The translations under genes were made by a program, and so were the position numbers. The notes beneath the pieces were generated by a model. That model made no database searches. It was not told where the DNA came from and saw only the letters and a program-made list of their open reading frames with translations. Source: Actinomycetota bacterium (GTDB taxonomy: Bacteria; Actinomycetota; Coriobacteriia; Anaerosomatales; JAENZW01). Taken from it: 33,082 bases of DNA. Below, piece by piece: positions 16,108 through 22,200 of this stretch; the first letter of the stretch is position 1, and the number at the start of each line of letters is the position of its first letter. The stretch is taken from NCBI GenBank assembly GCA_016841065.1, contig JAENZW010000009.1:1-33082 (forward strand), read 5' to 3'.

Positions 16108-17493
16108 CTAGTCATCATCCTCGACGTCAGTCTCGCCAGCCAGCACCTCGAGTGCTCTGTCCGCTCGCTCGCGCGCCTCGGGGTCGTCCGCTCCGGCGAC
16201 CATCTCCTCGACGACGGTCGGGCAAGACGCGATGACCTCCGCGTCGCTGCCTTTGCTGCGTTCCGCCTCCTCGCGCAGTCCCTCCCAGGTGGACTTCTCG
16301 TCTTGGTCGGTGACGCGTCCCATCTTGAACTCGATCGAGAAGTTCACGTAGGCTTCGAGCAGCCTGAAGACCGCCTTGTCGCCCATAGGCCCTACCGTCT
16401 TCTCGCTCGGCAGCTCGCTCACCTTGCCGTCGACGACCTTGGCGCGGCCGATGATCACGAACCCTCCACGGTCGTCCATGTAGCCGAGGTTGTCGCTCTG
16501 CACGCCGATCACGGTCGGCAGATTCACGAGGTCCCAGTGCGCAAGCAGGCCGACCTCTCCCGGCGGGAGGGGCTTGCCGGTGTCCGGCGACATCGCTGCG
16601 ACGCGCGTCCATGGCGGCGTTGGCATGTGGCGTTCGCCGGTCTTCCCGAGCCAGTGGTTCCGCAGCACGTCGTCTGCGTAGTTGGTCGCGCTTTCTGCCA
16701 TGCCCAGGATGTTCACGCAGTGGCTAGAGGGAACGCCCAGGACCTCCTCGCACAGTTCGTAGTAGTCCTCGCGGGTCACCACCCCGAACCGGCCGCGATA
16801 TCCGCCGCCGTCGCCGATGCGGCTGCCCTCGGGGAGTCTGAACGACATACCCTTCTTTCGGCAGGCGTTGAAGAAGTAGACGTAGGCGCTCGTAGCGCCG
16901 ATGAGCGCGACCGGGATTCCGTCACGTTCCGATTGCCGAAGAGCCGCTACCAGAGACTTCACGTCCACGCCGCTGCGCTTGACCATGAACGCGCTGTCGG
17001 GCGTGCCGAAGTGCTCGCGCGTCTGGTCCATCCCGATAGCCATGCCCATAGTGGGCGCGACCTCCGGACTCGGCGCGAGGATAAGGATTCGGCAGCGCTG
17101 ACCCTCACCGAAGTCGGGGAACAGATAGGCTCCGGTCATCACGCGGTTGGCGGTGTAGATGAGCTCCTGGCCCAGCTCGTCGCGGAAGATACGGCCGCGC
17201 TGGTTCGCGCTCGTCGTGCCGCTCGTCATGTTCGCCTGGACCGCCTCGTCCACCGGGAACGACGCAACGATGTCCTTCTTGAAGGCGTCCGTGGGGTATG
17301 ACGGGATGTCGCGCCAACTCGTGACGGCCTCGGGCGACACTCCGGCAGCCCCGCAGAATGCGCGATAGGGCGCGTTGTTGGCGTACTGGTGGCTGAATAC
17401 CTCGAGCGCGAGATCGTCGAACTCGGACGGGTCCCCGTCGGGTCCCCTGGCAACGAGTGCGAGGATCTTGTCGGCCAGTCTTCTTGAGCTCAT
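16108..17493 (-). CDS. LuxE-type acyl-protein synthetase homologue
   Basis: A 461-residue protein of the ANL/adenylating superfamily related to LuxE and phenylacetate-CoA ligases. Visible features: an adenylate-loop type motif MTSGTTSANQRG at about 89-100, PSYPTDAFKK near 64-73, IGDGGGYRG near 237, NILGMAESATNYA in the middle, and the later AMP-binding part VQSDNLGYMDDRGGFVIIGRAK. LuxE activates fatty acids as acyl-AMP and passes them to a cysteine; here the substrate is unknown. There are no lux reductase (luxC) or luciferase genes nearby, so bioluminescence is not implied. It is the only minus-strand gene in the window and interrupts the cytochrome cluster, diverging from the 17862 cytochrome. 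The ATG at 17493 has a poor ribosome site. Connection with electron transfer is not evident. Confidence 0.85.
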   Translation of the reverse strand: MSSRRLADKILALVARGPDGDPSEFDDLALEVFSHQYANNAPYRAFCGAAGVSPEAVTSWRDIPSYPTDAFKKDIVASFPVDEAVQANMTSGTTSANQRGRIFRDELGQELIYTANRVMTGAYLFPDFGEGQRCRILILAPSPEVAPTMGMAIGMDQTREHFGTPDSAFMVKRSGVDVKSLVAALRQSERDGIPVALIGATSAYVYFFNACRKKGMSFRLPEGSRIGDGGGYRGRFGVVTREDYYELCEEVLGVPSSHCVNILGMAESATNYADDVLRNHWLGKTGERHMPTPPWTRVAAMSPDTGKPLPPGEVGLLAHWDLVNLPTVIGVQSDNLGYMDDRGGFVIIGRAKVVDGKVSELPSEKTVGPMGDKAVFRLLEAYVNFSIEFKMGRVTDQDEKSTWEGLREEAERSKGSDAEVIASCPTVVEEMVAGADDPEARERADRALEVLAGETDVEDDD

Positions 17494-17640
17494 GGCGCAA
17501 GGGTATCACCCATTCTGCGCAGGGCGTATCGCACCGGCTGCAAGGCGCGTTTCCACAGGAGGCGGGGTTTCGGGGAGCAACTGTGGACCGGCTGGTGTTC
17601 TCGGCAGGATGTGACTCGCAACCTGGGAATCCTGTCAGTG

Positions 17641-17790
17641 AGAGAGCCAGCGCTCGCGGCACAATAGCCGAGGGGCCGAGCGTCGGCGACGGAAGCTTCG
17701 ATCCGACGGTCTGAATGTGGGCACCTTGACCGACGGGGAGCGAGTGGTGCAACCGGCCGTGGGACAGCGGCCGGTTTTCTTGTCTCGGGG
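17641..17790 (+). ncRNA. Structured leader RNA A with terminator (candidate cis-regulatory RNA)
   Basis: The 368-bp gap before the 17862 gene holds a leader that shares ordered sequence blocks with leader B: AGGGGCCG 17671-17678, CGGAAGCT 17690-17697, GGGCACCT 17719-17726, GGAGC 17737-17741 and a 17-base block 17743-17759. Helices: GCCGA/TCGGC (17675-17679/17683-17687); CGGTC/GACCG (17707-17711/17728-17732); and a possible pseudoknot GCACC/GGTGC (17721-17725/17746-17750). It ends in the terminator at 17751-17780. Between the terminator and the strong GGAGGGGGAGG ribosome site are two more hairpins, one at about 17779-17804 and GCCCGG/CCGGGC at 17825-17842. I recognise no known riboswitch class. 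No clear promoter is visible upstream of 17641. Confidence 0.65.
17751..17780 (+). terminator. Intrinsic terminator/attenuator in leader A
   Basis: AACCGGCCG (17751-17759) pairs with CGGCCGGTT (17768-17776) and is followed by TTCTTG, continuing the T-rich run. It lies 82 bp before the 17862 start, so it would stop transcription before the gene unless an alternative fold prevents it. The 5' arm begins directly after the proposed pseudoknot strand GGTGC. Confidence 0.8.
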
Positions 17791-17861
17791 GCGACTCGGG
17801 ACAAGAGGGCCGGCCACAGAGCACGCCCGGTGACTGCCGGGCCCAAGAGGAGGGGGAGGAC

Positions 17862-18737
17862 ATGCGGTCCATTCGCTGTCTCCTGGTACTGTGCGCGGCT
17901 GCGTTCGCCCTTGCGCCAGCCTGCGCGTGGGCGCTGACGTTCGAGGGCAACACGGAATGCCGCGTCTGCCACGCTGACGTCGCAAGCGGCGCGCCGATCG
18001 TGGATTTCGGAGCTTCGGCCGTCGACTTCAGTCGTTGCAGGAAGTGCCACTGGCCTGCGCGACACTGGGGCCACGGTGTCGGCGTTCAATGCAACACGCC
18101 GGACTGCCACGTCGGCTTCCCGACCCGAACGGTGTTCTGGTACAGCGACACCTACACCGCGTACGGCTACTTCGACAATGCGGCGTCGATTCTGAAATCA
18201 CCGGCAGAACTGCACCGCATCCACGCCAACGGTTCCTGGCCGAAGACAATTGCGATGGCTATCCCGTACTGCGACAGCTGTCATGAGCCGGCAGCGTGCG
18301 ATACCTGCCATGTCGCGGACCCGTCGCACGGCGATCACACGGCGGGGGCGAATCCGTCGGTCGCGTACAGGGTGGCGCCCGGTGTGGCCAACATGTACAC
18401 CTGCACCGCGTACACGGATGTGAGTTCGTGTGTTAACCCAGCCTGCCACTCGCTTGCGGCTGCGGCGGCCGGTGCCGGGTTTGAACCGCAGTGCTCGGGC
18501 TGCCACGATGTTCAGGCATCACACCACCTCCTTCACGACGCCGGAGCATCACTGTCGCCAGGATGCCGAAAATGTCACAGCTCGTACGTGGATGATGAGC
18601 ATCTCAGGAGAGGTATGCAGTGCGCGGTTTGTCACGGGGACGAAGTGGCGTCCGGCGTGATGGCGGCAGTGGACGCAGGAGATACGTCGTGTGCCGCATG
18701 CCACGGGGCGGTGTTCCACTATCAGAAGGTGCGGTGA
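17862..18737 (+). CDS. Secreted multiheme cytochrome, small relative of the 19209 giant
   Basis: A 291-residue exported protein with signal peptide MRSIRCLLVLCAAAFALAPACAWA. The ATG at 17862 has a strong GGAGGGGGAGG just upstream. Heme sites in order: CRVCH, CRKCH, CNTPDCH (CX4CH), CDSCH, CDTCH, CVNPACH (CX4CH), CSGCH, CRKCH, CAVCH, CAACH; that is eight canonical plus two CX4CH. The first two thirds match the N-terminus of the giant at 19209 closely, including HVGFPTRTVFWYS, LHRIH.NGSWP and YCDSCH.PAAC, with both CX4CH sites in register. The end (YVDDEHLRRGMQCAVCH) matches a C-terminal stretch of the giant (YLDDEHLNLGYTCATCH). It thus looks like the giant without its middle. Role inferred: surface or wall electron carrier. 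The following 471 bp contains no gene, only regulatory elements. Confidence 0.92.
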   Translation: MRSIRCLLVLCAAAFALAPACAWALTFEGNTECRVCHADVASGAPIVDFGASAVDFSRCRKCHWPARHWGHGVGVQCNTPDCHVGFPTRTVFWYSDTYTAYGYFDNAASILKSPAELHRIHANGSWPKTIAMAIPYCDSCHEPAACDTCHVADPSHGDHTAGANPSVAYRVAPGVANMYTCTAYTDVSSCVNPACHSLAAAAAGAGFEPQCSGCHDVQASHHLLHDAGASLSPGCRKCHSSYVDDEHLRRGMQCAVCHGDEVASGVMAAVDAGDTSCAACHGAVFHYQKVR

Positions 18738-18811
18738 TGACCGTAGCAGCGCAAATGTGGCTCGGGTTAGGAGGCTTTCGGCGGCGGGTTCCTGAAGTAG
18801 TCTGCGCAAGG

Positions 18812-18852
18812 ATTATGCATAATTAGGAAGGTATACCCATACAGGTATACCA
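18812..18852. promoter_or_regulatory. Palindrome cluster upstream of the giant cytochrome
   Basis: An AT-rich patch in GC-rich DNA carries a perfect 12-base palindrome ATTATGCATAAT (18812-18823) and two copies of the 8-base palindrome GGTATACC (18830-18837 and 18845-18852), spaced 15 bp centre to centre, which is less than two helical turns. These resemble transcription-factor operators of unknown identity. They sit 70-110 bp upstream of the promoter at 18921-18950. No gene is visible in 18738-19208. Confidence 0.5.
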
Positions 18853-18892
18853 TCTGCGTTGTCATGCATCCCCGGAAGCGTTTTCGCAGCTA

Positions 18893-18929
18893 GAGGGTCA
18901 ATTTGTGACTCTCGTCACTATTGACCCTC
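18893..18929. promoter_or_regulatory. Large palindrome containing a Rex/Crp-like operator
   Basis: GAGGGTCAAT (18893-18902) and ATTGACCCTC (18920-18929) are perfect inverted arms. Inside them GTGAC (18905-18909) and GTCAC (18914-18918) form a second symmetric pair. The centre reads TTGTGA at 18903-18908, then six bases, then TCACTA at 18915-18920, matching the Rex operator in one half fully and in four of six bases in the other. The right arm overlaps the -35 element TTGACC, so binding here would be expected to block RNA polymerase. Confidence 0.65.
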
Positions 18930-18950
18930 AACTCGTCACGGTCACATAAT
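18921..18950 (+). promoter_or_regulatory. SigA-type promoter for leader B and the giant cytochrome
   Basis: TTGACC (18921-18926) and CATAAT (18945-18950) are separated by 18 bp, close to the housekeeping consensus. A start point near 18957 would begin the transcript just at the 5' end of leader B. The -35 lies in the right arm of the operator palindrome. Confidence 0.7.
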
Positions 18951-18956
18951 CCCTCT

Positions 18957-19105
18957 ACCAAGTCCGTCGGCATCCCGAGACGTGGGGGTGCCAAGGGGCC
19001 GGACATGGCAAGCGGAAGCTGTGATTCGTCGCCCGCGGAACTGGGCACCTGGGGGACGAGGAGCTAGTGGTGCAACCGGCCGTAGTGCTATGGCCGGTTT
19101 TTCTA
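18957..19105 (+). ncRNA. Structured leader RNA B with terminator (candidate cis-regulatory RNA)
   Basis: This is the second copy of the leader found before 17862. Shared blocks in the same order: AGGGGCCG 18994-19001, CGGAAGCT 19013-19020, GGGCACCT 19043-19050, GGAGC 19060-19064 and a 17-base block 19066-19082. Helices: GGCATCCC/GGGGTGCC (18969-18976/18985-18992); GCCG/TGGC (18998-19001/19006-19009), which competes with GTCCG/CGGAC (18962-18966/19000-19004); TCGTC/GACGA (19026-19030/19055-19059); and possible pseudoknot GCACC/GGTGC (19045-19049/19069-19073). Compared with leader A, the central helix differs by two compensatory base pairs, which supports an RNA-level function. The ligand or trigger is unknown. 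Confidence 0.68.
19074..19104 (+). terminator. Intrinsic terminator/attenuator in leader B
   Basis: AACCGGCC (19074-19081) pairs with GGCCGGTT (19092-19099) around a 10-base loop and is followed by TTTCTATT. It lies about 105 bp upstream of the 19209 start, between the promoter and the gene, so it must be read through or suppressed for expression. Confidence 0.82.
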
Positions 19106-19208
19106 TTGTCTGGAGTTCCGCCCAGGATCATCCAGATGGCATATCGGCCACAGACATCGCTGGCGAGATCCGCGCGGCTGCGGATCCGGAGGAGGAGCGA
19201 GTGTACTG

Positions 19209-22200
19209 ATGGGACACGTGAGGAAGATCGTCTTCGCGTGCGCGCTGGCTTCGGCTATCGCGCTTTCGGCGCTTCTGCCGACGCTTGCGGCAGCTGATCC
19301 ACCTGCTGCCCCGTTCGAGACCAACGAGGAGTGCCTCGGCTGCCACGACCTTGCCACAGGCAGCGGTGCGTTCACGAAGGTCGACTTCGGGGCGTCAACG
19401 GTGGACCTGAACAACTGTCGGCCGTGTCACTGGAAGAGGAGCCATTTCGAACACGGGCTCAACGTCCAGTGCAACACGAGCGGCTGTCACGTCGGATTCC
19501 CGACGCGGACGGTGTTCTGGTACAGCCGCACCTACACCCCGTATGGCTACTTCAACAGCGCAGCATCGATCTACACGGATCCCGCCACGCTGCACCGCAT
19601 TCACGTCAACGGGTCGTGGCCCGAGACTCTGAAGGTCGCGAACAACTACTGTGACTCCTGTCATGCTCCGGCGGCGTGCAAGGCGTGCCATTCGGCCACG
19701 CCAGCTCACGATCCACATGCAACGCCGACGTACCCGGCTGTTGGCTACCAGCAGGCCATCGGCACCTACACGTACGGCACCTACAACGCCATCACGACCC
19801 CCGCGACGTGCGTCAACTCCTCCTGCCACGATCGCGCGGGGGCCAGAGCGGGTGCCACCAAGCCCTTCATCCCGTTCTGCGGGTCATGCCATCCAGCCAA
19901 CATCGACACACATGGCTACGACACGGTCGATCACGTTGCGGATGTCGGTTCGGCGATCGACCCGATGGGCGGGACGTGTGGCTCATGCCACTCGATGGAT
20001 CTCCTGTCCGAGCACGAGAAGTCATCTTCGGCACCTTCTGGTCGGGGCTGCGCCACATGTCATCCGAATCCGCGAAACTCATTCGAAGCCTGGGAACAGG
20101 GATGCGAGCAGAGTGGCTGCCATGCCGTCGGCTCGCCCCAGCAGAAGCATCTGAATGCTGCTGGGGGGCATGTGCCCGCAGCGGGGAACGACATCTGCTT
20201 TGACTGCCATGACGGCACCGATCTGCCGTCGATACACGTTGCTGCCACAACGACGACACCGCTCGGCGAGTTCTCAGGCTGCAACGTGTGCCATCGGCCG
20301 GACGCTGACGTATTGAGCAACGACTGCGCGGTGTGCCACTTCACCTTCGAGGGTCACTATGACGGGACCCTGCACACCAGTACATGGACACTCTCCGGCT
20401 GCGACTCCAGCGGTTGCCACACGACACGAGATCTCATGGGAGTGCATCAGGAGCAGAACCCGGCCTTCACCTGCCAGGGCTGTCACGGCAGCGGTGTTGA
20501 GGAGGTCGTGGCTGCTATCGCGACCGGCGACACGGCCTGCGGTGCGTGCCACGGTGGAGTGACCCAAACCGAAGGCCACCGAGCCGTGCACTGGTCGAGT
20601 CCGCTACTTCAGGACGCGACAGGCCCGCACTACTCATACTGGACCGGTTCGGCTGGCACCCAGCCCACAGGAGACTGCGCCGGTTGTCATGTGAGCAACC
20701 TCGTCGACGAGCATCTCGGCATCTACGATGCCGAGACAGGCAACCCGATTCGTCTGCCGCGTCAGAGCGATACCGGGGAGGCACTCGACTGCGCGACCTG
20801 TCACGACTCGGAAGACATCAGCGTGCAGGCGGCGATTCTCGGCGGGTTCACCACGTGCGAGGCATGTCACGCGGTGCACGGGCCCATACAGGACGTGCAC
20901 GCTTCGAACTTCGTGGATACTCCCGAATACGACTGCGGTCTATGCCACGAGTCGAATCTCGCCAACGAGCACAATGGCTCGTTCACCGTCGTGACGCCGG
21001 GCGGGACCGCGCTCACAGGCTGCGACGTGTGTCACGCGTACTACGAGACCCCGCGCGGAACCGAGGTCCAAAACGCGATTTCGCAGACCAACGACACGCG
21101 GTGTTCGGCATGTCACGCCGCATACCATGGCGGCGCCGGAGCAAGTCATACGGCGAACACCACGCCGAGCATCGAGGGCTGCGGCGACTGCCATGACGAC
21201 GATCCGGACACGGATGGGATGGACGTGACTGTAGTCCATGCGGGAGCGGCTGCAGGGCCGTGTTCCGTGTGCCACGCCAACCCGGCGCGGGTACCCGACA
21301 TCGCGACGAAGACCGCGGAGTGCGCGAGCTGTCATGCCGCGAGCGGTACGGACTATCACCGCAACATGTCCGTCCACGCATCGCCGGATGCCGCTTTGTG
21401 CAGCGGGCAGTGTCACCACCAGAACCCGGATGTGACTGCAATACATCCCGCGTGCACGACGTGTCACACCGTAGTCGATACAGAGAATCAAGACACTTCG
21501 TGCACCAACTGCCACCTGATCCAGGGCGTCGACTATCACCCGAACTTCACCGAGCACCACACGCCTGTCGACGCGGGCAGCACGGACTGCGCGCGCTGTC
21601 ACGAGACGACCGACATCCGCGAGCTTCACGTCACCAACGGGTGCGAGACCTGTCACACCGGCGAGTGCGCCAACTGCCACACGCCTCACGGCGGAATGGG
21701 TGGCGGCTATCTGTTGCGCGGCACGCAGTGTTCCGTGTGCCACACGACCTCGGGGACCGACTACCATCTCGGGGCCGGCGCGAAGCACACATTCGAAGGC
21801 ATCGACCCCTCGTGCGTGAGTGCAGGGTGCCACGCGTCCAACTCGCTGCCTGAGGCACACGAGGCCCATCTTGCGCGCTACCCGCAGTACGCCGACACAT
21901 GCGCACTGTGCCACCTGAACGACGACTCCGGGCGCATCGACTGGTCGACTGCCTCCGCTGACTGCTCGTCGTGCCACGAGGTGCACGGCGACATCGACGC
22001 GATCCATCAGGCCCCCGGCTCGCAGGCCTGCGTCGACTGCCACGAGACGGCCGACGTGCGCGACATCCACCCGGCATGCGACACGTGCCACAACGGGACG
22101 ACCGACACGTCGGGAACCACCGCGTGCGGTAACACTGGCTGTCACGTCGGCTACGTCCCGCCTGACCCGAACCACTACCCGGCAGCACCGCACGCGGCAA

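Noticed and set aside
17609-17625. Rex/Crp half-site ATGTGACTCGCAACC upstream of leader A
   Set aside because: Only one half matches; the expected TCACA partner at six-base spacing is absent.
17741-19082. T-box resemblance of AGTGGTGCAACCGG
   Set aside because: TGGT followed by ACC and a terminator looks T-box-like, but the T-box core AGGGTGGNACCGCG is not matched, no specifier stem is visible and the downstream genes are not amino-acid related.
17641-19105. Leader RNAs as c-di-GMP-I (GEMM) riboswitches
   Set aside because: GEMM often precedes cytochrome genes, but the GGGACGCAAAGCC-type core and tetraloop/receptor sequences are missing from both leaders.
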